Source: Nocardioides pini
GTDB taxonomy: Bacteria; Actinomycetota; Actinomycetes; Propionibacteriales; Nocardioidaceae
NCBI RefSeq assembly: GCF_026712185.1
Contig: NZ_JAPPUX010000001.1
Coordinates: 1 to 64,000 of the forward strand
Reading direction: 5' to 3'
Length of the DNA stretch: 64,000 nt
Part shown: positions 43,270 to 52,209 of the stretch, one piece after another
Layout of the letters: each line of letters begins with the position of its first letter
Numbering within the stretch: the stretch's first letter is position 1
Program-made: the position numbers and the translations under genes
The notes under the pieces: model-generated
Database searches by the model: none
What the model saw: only the letters and a program-made list of their open reading frames with translations
Told to the model about the DNA's origin: nothing

Positions 43270-44292
43270 ATGCGTGCCGTGGTCTACACCGAGACAGGCG
43301 ACAGCTCGGTCCTCGAGGTGGTCGAGCGCGAGGCGGCCGAGCCGGGACCCGGTGAGGTCCGGGTGCGGATCGTCCGGGCCGGCGTCAACCCGACCGACTG
43401 GAAGTTCCGCGCCGGCGGGATGGGCGAGCTCGCCTTCCCCGAGGTCGTGCCCGGCCAGGACGGTGCCGGCGTCGTCGACGCCATCGGGCCGGACGTCGAC
43501 GGCCTCGCCGTCGGCGACCGGGTCTGGACGATGCTGGCGCAGCACAAGCGCCCGGGCGGCACCGCGCAGGAGCTGGTCGTCCTCCCCGTCGGCCACCTGA
43601 CGAAGCTGCCCGACGCGGCGTCGTACGACGTCGGCGCCTCCCTCGGCGTCCCCGCGATCACCGCCCACCGGGCCCTGACCACCTCCGAGGACGGGCCCGA
43701 CCGCCTCGCCCCGGGCGCGCTGTCCGGTCGCACGGTGCTCGTCGCGGGCGGCGCGGGCGCGGTCGGCAACGCCGCGATCCAGCTGGCGCGATGGGCCGGC
43801 GCGACCGTCATCGCCACGGTCAGCAGCGACGACAAGGCCCGCCTCGCGTCCGCCGCCGGCGCGCACCACACGGTCAACTACCGCGAGGGCGACACCGCCG
43901 ACGCGATCCGCGGCCTGGCGCCCGACGGCGTCGACATCGTCGTCGAGGTGGCACCGGCGCAGAACCTCACGCTCGACGTGGGCGTCATCAAGCCGCGCGG
44001 CACCGTCGCGATCTACGCCAACAACGGCGGCGACGAGGTGACGTTGAGCGTCCGGCAGACCTTCTCGACCAACGCCCGCTTCCAGTGGGTGCTCCTCTAC
44101 ACGGTCGGCGAGGCCGCGCTGCGCCGGGCCGCTGACGACATCACGGCCGCGCTCGCCGACGGTGCCTTCGGGGTCGGCGAGGAGCACGGGCTGCCGCTGC
44201 ACCACTACCCGCTCGAGCGGACCGCCGAGGCCCACGCCGCCGTCGAGGACGGCGCGGTTGGGAAGGTGCTGATCGACGTCAGCGACGCCTGA
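43270..44292 (+). CDS. Zinc-free medium-chain dehydrogenase / NADPH:quinone oxidoreductase
   Basis: 340 residues, GroES-like N-terminal domain (VRAGVNPTDWKFRAGG; PEVVPGQDGAGVV) and Rossmann domain (VLVAGGAGAVGNAAIQLARW, about 158-177). No catalytic or structural zinc cysteines, so it belongs with quinone oxidoreductases and zeta-crystallin. AAGGAGAAGCG ribosome site. Follows the epimerase by 71 bases. Confidence 0.86.
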   Translation: MRAVVYTETGDSSVLEVVEREAAEPGPGEVRVRIVRAGVNPTDWKFRAGGMGELAFPEVVPGQDGAGVVDAIGPDVDGLAVGDRVWTMLAQHKRPGGTAQELVVLPVGHLTKLPDAASYDVGASLGVPAITAHRALTTSEDGPDRLAPGALSGRTVLVAGGAGAVGNAAIQLARWAGATVIATVSSDDKARLASAAGAHHTVNYREGDTADAIRGLAPDGVDIVVEVAPAQNLTLDVGVIKPRGTVAIYANNGGDEVTLSVRQTFSTNARFQWVLLYTVGEAALRRAADDITAALADGAFGVGEEHGLPLHHYPLERTAEAHAAVEDGAVGKVLIDVSDA

Positions 44293-44317
44293 CGAGCGCC
44301 GCGCCCGGCGCGCTGAC

Positions 44318-45019
44318 CTATCGCGACCGCCGGGGGAGCAGGTCGCGCAGCAGCACCTCGCGCCCCAGCCGCTCCTCGAGCTCGGCGACCTGGGCGAGCA
44401 GCAGCTCGGCGGCGGCGAGGGCGTCGGTGAGCGCGTGGTGGGCGGAGTAGCGGGGGAGACCGTGGGCACGGCGTGCCGCGTCCAGGCGGAGCGAGCCCTG
44501 CACCTCGCCGTTGACGTCGGCGCGCAGGCGGTGCTCCAGCGCCAGGGTGTCGACGACGGTGAGCGGCGGGCGGGCGCCGTACGCCACCTCGGTGGCCGCC
44601 CCGACGAACTCCACCTCGACCGCCGCGTGGTGCGCGAGGAGCACCCGCCCGTGCAGGGCGCCCAGCAGCAGCGGCAGCACGTCGGAGAGGGCCGCGGCCC
44701 CGGCGAGCGCGTCGTCGGTCAGACCGTGGATCGTCGCCGACGACCCCACGTCGACGCCGGACGGGGGACGCACCCGGACGTCGCGCGCCGACGCCAGCAG
44801 CACCTCCCCGCCGGCGACCGTCACCCACCCGAGCGCCAGGACGTGGTCGGTGCGCGGGTCGAGGCCGGTGGTCTCGAGGTCGAGCGCGACGAAGCCCACC
44901 TGTGCCACCGGCGTCGTGCCGGGCGGTGGAGGTGCGGCCGCGAGGTCGCGCAGCGGACCCGGCGGGTAGTGCCCGGGGCCGCGCCGACGGCGACGGAGGA
45001 AGGGGAGGCGCGCCCTCAC
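44318..45019 (-). CDS. DEDDh 3'-5' exonuclease domain protein
   Basis: 233 residues from GTG 45017-45019, overlapping the upstream stop (GTGA). ExoI VALDLETTGLDPRTDHVLALG (Asp, Glu; about 40-60), ExoII VLLAHHAAVEVEFVG and ExoIII HHALTDALAAAELLL (H-x-x-x-x-D) are the DnaQ-like catalytic set. An Arg-rich N-terminus precedes it. In several bacteria this exonuclease is paired with a cNMP/CBS/DUF294 protein, exactly the neighbour here. Substrate, DNA or RNA or a small nucleotide-containing molecule, is unknown. Confidence 0.83.
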   Translation of the reverse strand: MRARLPFLRRRRRGPGHYPPGPLRDLAAAPPPPGTTPVAQVGFVALDLETTGLDPRTDHVLALGWVTVAGGEVLLASARDVRVRPPSGVDVGSSATIHGLTDDALAGAAALSDVLPLLLGALHGRVLLAHHAAVEVEFVGAATEVAYGARPPLTVVDTLALEHRLRADVNGEVQGSLRLDAARRAHGLPRYSAHHALTDALAAAELLLAQVAELEERLGREVLLRDLLPRRSR

Positions 45020-46869
45020 TCGAACCCCGGCGGTAGGGCGCTGGACAGGCGCTGCTGCGCCGACCGCACGATCTCGAAGGCGTCTCGCAGGTCGCGTCGC
45101 TGCCGCTGGGTGAGGTCGGCGGGGCGGAGGTGGTTGTCGGGCGTCCGCGCCGCGCGTGCCTGGGCCGCCTGGTGGTGCAGGCGCAGGTAGGACATCAGCT
45201 CGAGGGCGTCGGTGAGGTCGGCGGCCGTGTCGTCGTCGATCGTCCCGGACGCGGCCGCGGCGGCGAGCCGCCGCCGCGTCGACAGGGCCGCCGACCCGGA
45301 CCGCAGGGCGTGGATGCGGGCCAGCTGCACGACCGCCGAGATCGGGCGCTTGATGTCGAGGGCGTCGCGGTGCTCGCCGTGGCGCTCGAGCACGAAGCCG
45401 CGGAAGAAGCCGAGCGGAGGCCGCATCGAGAGCGCCTGCCGGGAGAGGTGGCCGAGCAGGCGCGGTGACGCCGTCGAGACGGAGGCCAGGTGCACCTGCT
45501 CGGTGAGCTCGCGGTCGCCGGCGAGGTGACGCATGTCGTGGAAGACCGCGGTGTGCAGGACGGCGTCCGGCTGCGGCTCGCGTGACCAGTCGGCGAATCG
45601 CGCCCGCCACTGCGCGACCGTCAGCCGCCACTCCGGGTTGGTGGCCATCACCTCGCCGGGGCAGCGGGGCCAGCCGCACTGCTCGAGCGTCGCCGTGACC
45701 CGCTCGGCCAGCGCGGCGAACCACGCCCCACCCGCTTCGTCGGGCTCGGCGGCCAGCACGATCGCGTGGTCCTGGTCGGCGGTGAGCCCCTCCTCGTCGC
45801 GGGCGGCCGAGCCCAGCACGACCCAGCCGTACGGCACCGGCGGCGGCCCGAGCTCCTCCTCGACCAGCGCGACCACGCGGCGTCGTACGGCGTCGCCGAG
45901 CGCGGTGGCCACTCGCGAGACGTCCGCGGCGCTGACGTCGCGCTCGACCAGCCGGCCGAGGACGGCGTGGATGCGGGGCGCCTGCGCCACGACGCCTGCC
46001 AGGGTCGTCTGCCCGCCGATGGCCGCGGCGAGGTGGACGGGGTCGGCGTCCTCCAGCCGCACCAGGTCGGTGGTGGTCACCAGCCCGACCGGGCGGCCGG
46101 TCTCGTCGACGACGGGCAGGTGGTGGATGTCCCGGCTGACCATCTCCAGCAGGGCCTCGAACGCGAGCGCGTCGGCGGGCAGGGTGACGGGGTCGGGGGT
46201 CATCACCGACCGCACCGGGCTGACGGTCGGCAGGTCGGCAGCGAGCACGCGGTTGCGCAGGTCGCGGTCGGTCACGATGCCGACGAGCGCGAGGTGCTCG
46301 ACCACCAGGACGCAGGAGACGCCGGCGTCCGACATCGTGGCCGCGGCGTCGCGCACCGACGTGGCCGGCGTGGTCGTCACCGGATCGCGGTCGACGAGGT
46401 CGGAGACCCGGGTGCCGAGCGCGGTGCTGCCGGACGTCGCGCGCTGCAGGTTGCCGATCGCCCGGGACAGCCGCTCGTGGTGGGTGGCGGCGAAGAACGT
46501 CGCGAAGTCCGGGTGCGCCTGCGCCAGCTCGTCGAACGCCGCGGGCTCGAGGACGAGCAGCAGCGTGTCCTCGACCGCGGTGCACCGGTGGCGCGCGGGC
46601 CGGTGCTCGAGGAGCGAGCTCATCCCGAAGGCCTCGCCGGTGCCGACGCGGTCGACCAGCTCGGCGGTCTCGTCGCGCACGTCCACGGCGCCCGAGCGGA
46701 CGACGTACAACCCGTCGCCGCGGTCGCCGACGTCGAGGACGACGCTGCCGCGCCGGGCGTAGCGGATCGTGCACCGGCGTGGCAGGGCGGCGAGCTCCGC
46801 CGCGGGCAGGGCGTCGAACGGGGCGTGGCCGGCGAGGAAGTCGCGGACCTCGGCGAGCTCCACCTCCAT
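45016..46869 (-). CDS. cNMP-binding, CBS-pair and DUF294 nucleotidyltransferase-like protein
   Basis: 617 residues. Order: cyclic-nucleotide-binding domain (about 10-125; VVLDVGDRGDGLYVVRSGAVDV), CBS pair (about 155-285; VSDLVDRDPVTTTPATSVRDA and VRSVMTPDPVTLPADALAF), DUF294 nucleotidyltransferase-like domain with GSAARDEEGLTADQDHAIVL (about 370-390), and DUF294_C helices. The GS..R.E.....D.D motif is retained, so nucleotidyl transfer, as in GlnD-like enzymes, is possible. Sensor domains suggest regulation by nucleotides. It lies between PPK2 and the exonuclease. Confidence 0.87.
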   Translation of the reverse strand: MEVELAEVRDFLAGHAPFDALPAAELAALPRRCTIRYARRGSVVLDVGDRGDGLYVVRSGAVDVRDETAELVDRVGTGEAFGMSSLLEHRPARHRCTAVEDTLLLVLEPAAFDELAQAHPDFATFFAATHHERLSRAIGNLQRATSGSTALGTRVSDLVDRDPVTTTPATSVRDAAATMSDAGVSCVLVVEHLALVGIVTDRDLRNRVLAADLPTVSPVRSVMTPDPVTLPADALAFEALLEMVSRDIHHLPVVDETGRPVGLVTTTDLVRLEDADPVHLAAAIGGQTTLAGVVAQAPRIHAVLGRLVERDVSAADVSRVATALGDAVRRRVVALVEEELGPPPVPYGWVVLGSAARDEEGLTADQDHAIVLAAEPDEAGGAWFAALAERVTATLEQCGWPRCPGEVMATNPEWRLTVAQWRARFADWSREPQPDAVLHTAVFHDMRHLAGDRELTEQVHLASVSTASPRLLGHLSRQALSMRPPLGFFRGFVLERHGEHRDALDIKRPISAVVQLARIHALRSGSAALSTRRRLAAAAASGTIDDDTAADLTDALELMSYLRLHHQAAQARAARTPDNHLRPADLTQRQRRDLRDAFEIVRSAQQRLSSALPPGFE

Positions 46870-46882
46870 GGTCGCCGACGCC

Positions 46883-47689
46883 TCAGAACACCTGGGGCAC
46901 GAACGTCTGGTCGTGGGCCGGCGGGCGGACGTAGGGGATGTCGCGCACCTCGGGCAGCACCACGCGCGGCGGTGCCACGTCCTCGTAGTCGAACTGCGAG
47001 AGCAGGTGGGTGATGCAGTTGAGCCGCGACGCGCGCTTGTCGTCGGACGGGACGACCCACCACGGCGCCTGCTTGATGTCGGTGTAGCGGAAGGTGGTGT
47101 CCTTCGCCATCGAGTAGCGGACGTAGAGCTCACGCTCGGCGAGGTCCATGTCGGACAGCTTCCACCGCTTGAGCGGCTCGTCGTTGCGGGCCTCGAAGCG
47201 GCGCAGCTGCTCCTCGGCGCTGACGGAGAACCAGTACTTCAGGACCACGATCCCCGAGCGCACCAGCATCCGCTCGAACTCCGGGCAGCTGCGCAGGAAC
47301 TCCTGGTGCTCGTCCTCGGTGCAGAAGCCCATCACCCACTCGACGTTCGAGCGGTTGTACCAGCTGCGGTCGAACAGGACCATCTCCCCGGCGGCCGGCA
47401 GGTGCTCGACGTAGCGCTGGAAGTACCACTGGGTGCGCTCGCGGTCGGTCGGCCGGGGCAGCGCCGCGATCCGCACCGTGCGCGGGCTGGTGCGCTCGGT
47501 GATCCGCTTGATCACGCCGCCCTTGCCGGCCGTGCCGCGACCCTCGAAGATCACCAGGACCTTGAGGCCCTGCGACTGGATCCAGTACTGCAGGAGCACC
47601 AGCTGCTCCTGGAGCCGTTCCATCTCGGCGTCGTACACCGAGCCCCGCAGGCGTCCCGCAGAGTTGTAGCGCTCGTCGTCCCCGGCCAT
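46883..47689 (-). CDS. ppk2: Polyphosphate kinase 2
   Basis: 268 residues. P-loop-type Walker A EGRGTAGKGGVIKRI (about 50-64), lid and Walker B region MVLFDRSWYNRSNVEWVMGF, then SVSAEEQLRRFEARNDEPLKRWKLS and APWWVVPSDDKRASRLN, all diagnostic of PPK2. It transfers phosphate between polyphosphate and nucleotides; single-domain members usually make GTP or ATP from the diphosphate. GGAGGGGCC ribosome site. Only 13 bases separate it from the downstream DUF294 gene, so the two are cotranscribed. Confidence 0.92.
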   Translation of the reverse strand: MAGDDERYNSAGRLRGSVYDAEMERLQEQLVLLQYWIQSQGLKVLVIFEGRGTAGKGGVIKRITERTSPRTVRIAALPRPTDRERTQWYFQRYVEHLPAAGEMVLFDRSWYNRSNVEWVMGFCTEDEHQEFLRSCPEFERMLVRSGIVVLKYWFSVSAEEQLRRFEARNDEPLKRWKLSDMDLAERELYVRYSMAKDTTFRYTDIKQAPWWVVPSDDKRASRLNCITHLLSQFDYEDVAPPRVVLPEVRDIPYVRPPAHDQTFVPQVF

Positions 47690-47742
47690 GGCCCCTCCGC
47701 TCGTGCTCGGCGTGGTGGGCACCGAGACTACGGCGCGGCGCG

Positions 47743-48186
47743 TCAGGCGGCGAGACGGTTGAGGACGTTGGTCATGTCGTCCTCGGTGTCGCTGCCGATC
47801 TTCTCGAAGACGATCTTCATCACCGGGTCGGCGATCCTGGCCGCGCCCTTGAGCTCGATGACGGCCTCGTAGGTGATGCGGCTGCCCGGCCCGTCGGGGC
47901 TGGGCACGACGGTGATCGTGTCCACGGAGCGCGCCGTGTCGTTGTGGCCGACCAGCACGATCTGGTCGTCGGTCAGCTGCTGGAGCGTGTAGGTCAGCTC
48001 GGTGGTCACGCCGGCGATCTTCGAGACGTTGTGCCACGTCGATCCGACGCGGACGGGCCCCGAGTCCTGGCGGGTGCACGACTCGGTGCCGGGGTCCCAC
48101 TGCTCCGCGTTGCCGAAGTCCTTGAGGTAGTCGAGGACGACTGCGGGCTGGGGACGGACGTCGAAGGTGCGGCTCACGGTGGTCAT
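47743..48186 (-). CDS. SRPBCC family protein (polyketide cyclase/START-like)
   Basis: 147 residues from ATG 48184-48186. TTVSRTFDVRPQPAVVLDYLKDFGNAEQWDPGTESC at the N-terminus and a helix-grip fold ending VFEKIGSDTEDDMTNVLNRL identify the SRPBCC superfamily. Ligand-binding or lipid-carrier role likely, reaction unknown. Separated from ppk2 by 53 bases, and may head its transcript. Confidence 0.8.
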   Translation of the reverse strand: MTTVSRTFDVRPQPAVVLDYLKDFGNAEQWDPGTESCTRQDSGPVRVGSTWHNVSKIAGVTTELTYTLQQLTDDQIVLVGHNDTARSVDTITVVPSPDGPGSRITYEAVIELKGAARIADPVMKIVFEKIGSDTEDDMTNVLNRLAA

Positions 48187-48285
48187 GCCTCGACAGTAGG
48201 CAGACGGCCGTGCAGGACAGACCGCCCGAACGGGTGCGCGCCCCGCACCTTGTCCGCGAGCGGCCGGATCGGCCAGATTGGGCCC

Positions 48286-48780
48286 ATGCCACGCGACCTG
48301 CCGGACCTGCCCGGAGCCGCCGACCACCTCGAGCTGTGCCTGCGCCTGGCCGAGGAGGCACTCGAGGACGGGGACGGTGCCTTCGGCTCGGTGCTGGTCG
48401 ACGCCTCGGGTGCCGTCCTGCGCACCGGGCGCAACCGCGAGGTCTCCGGCTCGGACCCGACCGCCCACCCGGAGCTCGAGCTGGCCCAGTGGGCGGCCGC
48501 CCACGTGCCCGAGGAGGAGCGCGCGGGCTGCGTCGTCTACACCTCGGGCGAGCACTGCCCGATGTGCGCCGCCGGCCACGCGTGGGTCGGCCTCGGGACG
48601 GTCGTGTACGCCGCCTCGTCCGCGCAGCTGTCGCAGTGGCGGGCCGGATGGGGACTGCCGGCCTCGCCCGTCGCCGCCCTGCCGATCGAGGACGTCGCCC
48701 CCGGTGTGCGCGTCCACGGACCCGTCGCGCCGTACGACGACCGCGTCCGCGAGCTGCACCGGCGCGGCCTCGAGCGGTGA
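48286..48780 (+). CDS. Nucleoside deaminase family protein
   Basis: 164 residues, cytidine/deoxycytidylate deaminase fold. Zinc sites: HPELEL (His and catalytic Glu, about 66) and EHCPMCAAGH (about 89-98; the second Cys pair). Closest in layout to guanine/tRNA-type small-molecule deaminases with the C-terminal WRAGWGLPASPV extension. It shares GTGA with the amidohydrolase gene downstream, suggesting a purine or pyrimidine salvage pair, which is inference. Confidence 0.82.
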   Translation: MPRDLPDLPGAADHLELCLRLAEEALEDGDGAFGSVLVDASGAVLRTGRNREVSGSDPTAHPELELAQWAAAHVPEEERAGCVVYTSGEHCPMCAAGHAWVGLGTVVYAASSAQLSQWRAGWGLPASPVAALPIEDVAPGVRVHGPVAPYDDRVRELHRRGLER

Positions 48781-50393
48781 CCGACACACCGGACACCGTC
48801 CTCACCGGCGCACGTGTCTTCGACGGCTCCCGCCACCTCGGTGACGTCGGCGACGTGCTCGTGCGCGACGGCCGCGTCGCGGCGGTCGGCGGCTCGCTGC
48901 GCACGCCCGGGGTCGAGGTCGTCGACTGCGGCGGGGCGCTGCTCCTGCCGGGGTTCACCGACGCGCACGTCCACCCCGTGCAGGGCGGCCTCGAACGACT
49001 GACGTGCGACCTCAGCTGCCTGCCGATCGACCGTGCCGCCTACCTCGCGCACGTGGCGTCGTACGCCGCCTCCCGCCCCGAGCTCGAGTGGGTGCAGGGC
49101 GGCGGCTGGGCGATGGCCGCCTTCCCCGGCGGGCTGCCGACCGCGGCCGAGCTCGACGCCGTGGTCGCCGACCGCCCCGCCGCGCTGGTCAACCGCGACC
49201 ACCACGGCATGTGGGTCAACAGCCGTGCGCTCGAGGTTGCCGGCATCACCCGCGGGACCCCCGACCCCGCCGACGGTCGCGTCGAGCGGGACGCCTCGGG
49301 CGAGCCGACCGGCGTGCTGCACGAGGGCGCGATGGACCTCGTGCTCGCGGTGCTCCCGACACCGACGGCCGAGGAGCTCCGCGCCGGCCTGCTCGAGGGC
49401 CAGCGCCACCTCCTGTCCCTGGGCGTCACCGGCTGGCAGGACGCGATCGTCGGGGCGTACGCCGGCATGCAGGACACCGGCCCGACGTACCTGCGCGCGG
49501 CCCGCTCGGGCGACCTCCGGGCCACGGTGGTCGGGGCGCTGTGGTGGGAGCGCGAGCGCGGCCTGGAGCAGGTCGCCGAGCTCGTCGCGAAGCGGGAGGC
49601 CTACTCCCACGGGCGCTTCGCCGCGACCTCGGTGAAGATCATGCAGGACGGCGTGGCGGAGAACGGGACCGCCGCCCTCGTCGAGCCGTACCTCGACCGG
49701 TGCGGGCACCCGACGACCAACGCGGGACTGTCGTTCGTCGACCCGGCCGCCCTGCGCGGCATCGTCCGCGCCCTCGACGAGGCCGGTTTCCAGGTGCACG
49801 TCCACGGCCTCGGCGACCGCGGGGTGCGCGAGGCGCTCGACGCGCTCGAGGGCACCGAGCCGCTGCACCGCCACCAGGTCGCGCACCTCCAGCTGGTGCA
49901 CCAAACCGACGTGCCGCGGTTCGCCGAGCTGCAGGTCGCGGCCAACATCCAGGCGCTCTGGGCCTGCTACGACGAGCAGATGGTCGACCTCACCATCCCG
50001 TTCCTCGGCGAGGAGCGGGCGGGCCGGCAGTACCCCTTCGGCGACCTCCACCGCGCCGGTGCCCGACTCGTCGCCGGCAGCGACTGGCCGGTCAGCACCC
50101 CGAACCCCCTCGAGGCGGTCCACGTCGCCGTCCACCGCATGGCGTACGACGACCCCGGTCGGGCGGGCACCGAACCCTTCCTGCCCTCGCAGGCGCTGTC
50201 GCTGGAGGTGGCGCTGGCGGCGTACACCTCCGGCTCCGCGTGGGTCTGCCACCGCGACGACGCCGGGATGGTCGAGCCCGGTGCGGTCGCCGACCTCGTC
50301 CTCCTCGACCGCGACCCCTTCGACGCCCCCGGCGAGGTCGGCGCCGCCCGGGTCGAGCGGGTGTGGATCGGGGGAGAGGTCGTCGTCGGCTGA
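48777..50393 (+). CDS. Amidohydrolase family protein (YtcJ/AepA-like)
   Basis: 538 residues, GTG start coupled to the deaminase stop. The metal-dependent TIM barrel has HxH in FTDAHVHPVQGG (about 60), the carboxylated-Lys region VKIMQDGVAENG (about 284), later His in FQVHVHGLGDRG and HQVAHLQLVH, and Asp in VAGSDWPVSTPNPL (about 430). The composite beta domain ends ADLVLLDRDPFDAP. The family hydrolyses C-N bonds in varied substrates; the exact one is unknown. Confidence 0.87.
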   Translation: MTDTPDTVLTGARVFDGSRHLGDVGDVLVRDGRVAAVGGSLRTPGVEVVDCGGALLLPGFTDAHVHPVQGGLERLTCDLSCLPIDRAAYLAHVASYAASRPELEWVQGGGWAMAAFPGGLPTAAELDAVVADRPAALVNRDHHGMWVNSRALEVAGITRGTPDPADGRVERDASGEPTGVLHEGAMDLVLAVLPTPTAEELRAGLLEGQRHLLSLGVTGWQDAIVGAYAGMQDTGPTYLRAARSGDLRATVVGALWWERERGLEQVAELVAKREAYSHGRFAATSVKIMQDGVAENGTAALVEPYLDRCGHPTTNAGLSFVDPAALRGIVRALDEAGFQVHVHGLGDRGVREALDALEGTEPLHRHQVAHLQLVHQTDVPRFAELQVAANIQALWACYDEQMVDLTIPFLGEERAGRQYPFGDLHRAGARLVAGSDWPVSTPNPLEAVHVAVHRMAYDDPGRAGTEPFLPSQALSLEVALAAYTSGSAWVCHRDDAGMVEPGAVADLVLLDRDPFDAPGEVGAARVERVWIGGEVVVG

Positions 50394-50423
50394 CGCCCGC
50401 TCGCCGGTCCGCGCAAGCACCAG

Positions 50424-50492
50424 GAAGGCAGTTCGTGGGCTCGAAGGCGGGCGGCACGCTCAGGCTGTCCTTCGCGGGCTCGAACTGCCTTC
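50424..50492. repeat. 12-bp inverted repeat element downstream of the amidohydrolase
   Basis: GAAGGCAGTTCG (50424-50435) and CGAACTGCCTTC (50481-50492) are perfect inverted copies 45 bases apart. Inside, GGGCTCGAA occurs twice in direct orientation, once next to each arm. It may be a terminator or a REP-like element. Confidence 0.5.
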
Positions 50493-50573
50493 ATGGTGAG
50501 CCCAAGGCTCGCCGATCAGCGGCGGCCGCGGGGAGTCACTTCGAGGCAGGCGTCGCTAGGTAACCTCGACAGC

Positions 50574-51056
50574 ATGGCACCCAACATCGCGACGAACACC
50601 GAGGTCGGGCTCGACGAGCTTCTGGAGTTCGTCCGCCCGCGCCACCGGATGCTGCTCATCACCGAGCGCGCGGACGGCAGCCCGCAGGCCTCGCCGGTCA
50701 GCGGCGGCGTCGACGACAGCGGCCGGATCGTCATCGCCACCTACCCGCAGCGCGCGAAGACGAGGAACGCGCGGCAGCGACCCGGCGTCTCGGTCGTCGT
50801 CCTCTCCGACGAGTGGGACGACGCGTGGGTGCAGGTCGACGGGACGTGCGAGGTGCTCGACGCCAGCGAGGGGGAGGAGGCGCTCGACGGCTTCGTCGAG
50901 TACTTCCGCACCATCGCCGGCGAGCACTCCGACTGGGACGAGTACCGCCGGGCGATGGTGGACCAGGGCAAGTCCCTGCTCCGCATCACCCCGACCCGCT
51001 GGGGCACCGTCTCCACCGGCGGCTTCCCGCCCGAGGTCGCCGCGCGTCGGGGCTGA
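50574..51056 (+). CDS. Pyridoxamine 5'-phosphate oxidase-fold (PPOX) flavin/F420 protein
   Basis: 160 residues. Split-barrel fold: LEFVRPRHRMLLITERADGSPQASPV, then IVIATYPQRAKTRNARQRPGVSVVVL, then DDAWVQVDGTCEVLD. This pattern is typical of actinobacterial F420-dependent PPOX-class oxidoreductases (TIGR03618-like), which reduce diverse substrates or biliverdin. The C-terminal helix contains LLRITPTRWGTVSTGGFPP. Confidence 0.82.
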   Translation: MAPNIATNTEVGLDELLEFVRPRHRMLLITERADGSPQASPVSGGVDDSGRIVIATYPQRAKTRNARQRPGVSVVVLSDEWDDAWVQVDGTCEVLDASEGEEALDGFVEYFRTIAGEHSDWDEYRRAMVDQGKSLLRITPTRWGTVSTGGFPPEVAARRG

Positions 51057-51093
51057 GCGTCGCTGCGCGGCCTTTTTCACGAGGGCTGTCACG

Positions 51094-51693
51094 ATGAAGG
51101 GCATGCAGACCACCGCCCGCGAGCCCGCGTGGAAGGCCGCCGCGCTCGTCACCGGCGGGTTCGTCGCGCTGCTGTGGGTGCTCGAGATCCTCGACGCGGC
51201 GACGGGCCACCCGCTCGACGCGTACGGCGTCCAGCCCCGCAGCGAGGACGGGCTCGTGGGCGTGGCGCTCGCGCCGACGCTGCACTTCGGCTTCGACCAC
51301 CTGGTCAGCAACACCGTGCCGGTGCTCGTCCTCGGCTTCCTCACCCTCGCCAGCGGCGTGGCCCGCGGGCTCGCGGCCACCGCGATCATCTGGGTCGTCG
51401 GCGGTCTCGGCGTCTGGCTCTTCGCCCAGCCGGGCAGCACCCACGCCGGCGCCTCGGTGCTGATCTTCGGCTGGATCGTCTACCTGGTCGTCCGCGGCTT
51501 CCTCAACCGCCGCACCATCGAGATCTTCATCGGGGTCGCGGTCTTCCTGCTCTACAGCGGCGCGCTCCTCGGCGTGCTCCCCGGACAGCCGGGCGTCTCG
51601 TGGCAGGGCCACCTCTTCGGCGCCATCGGGGGCTTCGTCGCCGCGCGGGTGCTGACCACCCGGCAGCGCAGTGAGTCGAGCATCACGTACTGA
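51094..51693 (+). CDS. Rhomboid-like intramembrane serine protease
   Basis: 199 residues, about six transmembrane helices. The catalytic elements are in place: His/Asn in HFGFDHLVSNTVPVLVLG (about 65-80), the Ser in THAGASVLIFGWIVY (about 128; GAS in place of the usual GxSG) and His in WQGHLFGAIGGFVAAR (about 172). It cleaves membrane-embedded substrates. Weak ribosome site; a second Met follows at residue 4. Confidence 0.78.
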   Translation: MKGMQTTAREPAWKAAALVTGGFVALLWVLEILDAATGHPLDAYGVQPRSEDGLVGVALAPTLHFGFDHLVSNTVPVLVLGFLTLASGVARGLAATAIIWVVGGLGVWLFAQPGSTHAGASVLIFGWIVYLVVRGFLNRRTIEIFIGVAVFLLYSGALLGVLPGQPGVSWQGHLFGAIGGFVAARVLTTRQRSESSITY

Positions 51694-51744
51694 TCGGTAA
51701 CAAACCCCGGACGGGCGCACGGCCGCGCTCCTAGCCTGCCCGTC

Positions 51745-52209
51745 ATGCGCGCTCCCGCCCTCCGCCCCCTCGTCCCCACCGCCCTCCTCGCCGCCTTGCT
51801 CCTCCCGGGACTCACCGCCTGCGGCGGGGACGCCGACGCCACCTCGGGGTCCGGGGCGGCCTCGCGCGCCGAGGACGAGGCGCTCGCCGACTGGGAGGCG
51901 GCGCTGGCCGACGAGCTCGGCACCGGGACCTTCGACTTCGCCGCGCTGCGTCAGGCCGCGGCCGCCGACTGCGTCCGCACCGACGCCGCGGACTGGACCG
52001 TCGAGCTGGCGCTCAGCGGCGACCTGTCGACGTCCACGCTCACCCGCATCGGCCTCGAGCACGCCTGCGCCGACGTGGTCCCGGCCTTCGACGAGGCCGT
52101 GGCCACCGTCGAGCAGGCGGCCGACCCGCTCGACCTGGTGTGCGGCCCCGACGTCGAGCTCTCGGGCGAGGCGGCCCTGTCCGCCGACCTGGTCTGCGCC
52201 AACCGCTAG
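51745..52209 (+). CDS. Lipoprotein of unknown function
   Basis: 154 residues with a lipoprotein signal peptide; the lipobox LTAC puts the lipidated Cys at residue 26, followed by a Gly/Asp/Ala-rich linker. The mature domain has four Cys (ADCVRTD, HACADV, LVCGPD, LVCANR), possibly two disulphides, and is helical and acidic. No family recognised. Its stop overlaps the convergent Rieske-FAD gene by 4 bases at a shared CTAG. Confidence 0.7.
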   Translation: MRAPALRPLVPTALLAALLLPGLTACGGDADATSGSGAASRAEDEALADWEAALADELGTGTFDFAALRQAAAADCVRTDAADWTVELALSGDLSTSTLTRIGLEHACADVVPAFDEAVATVEQAADPLDLVCGPDVELSGEAALSADLVCANR

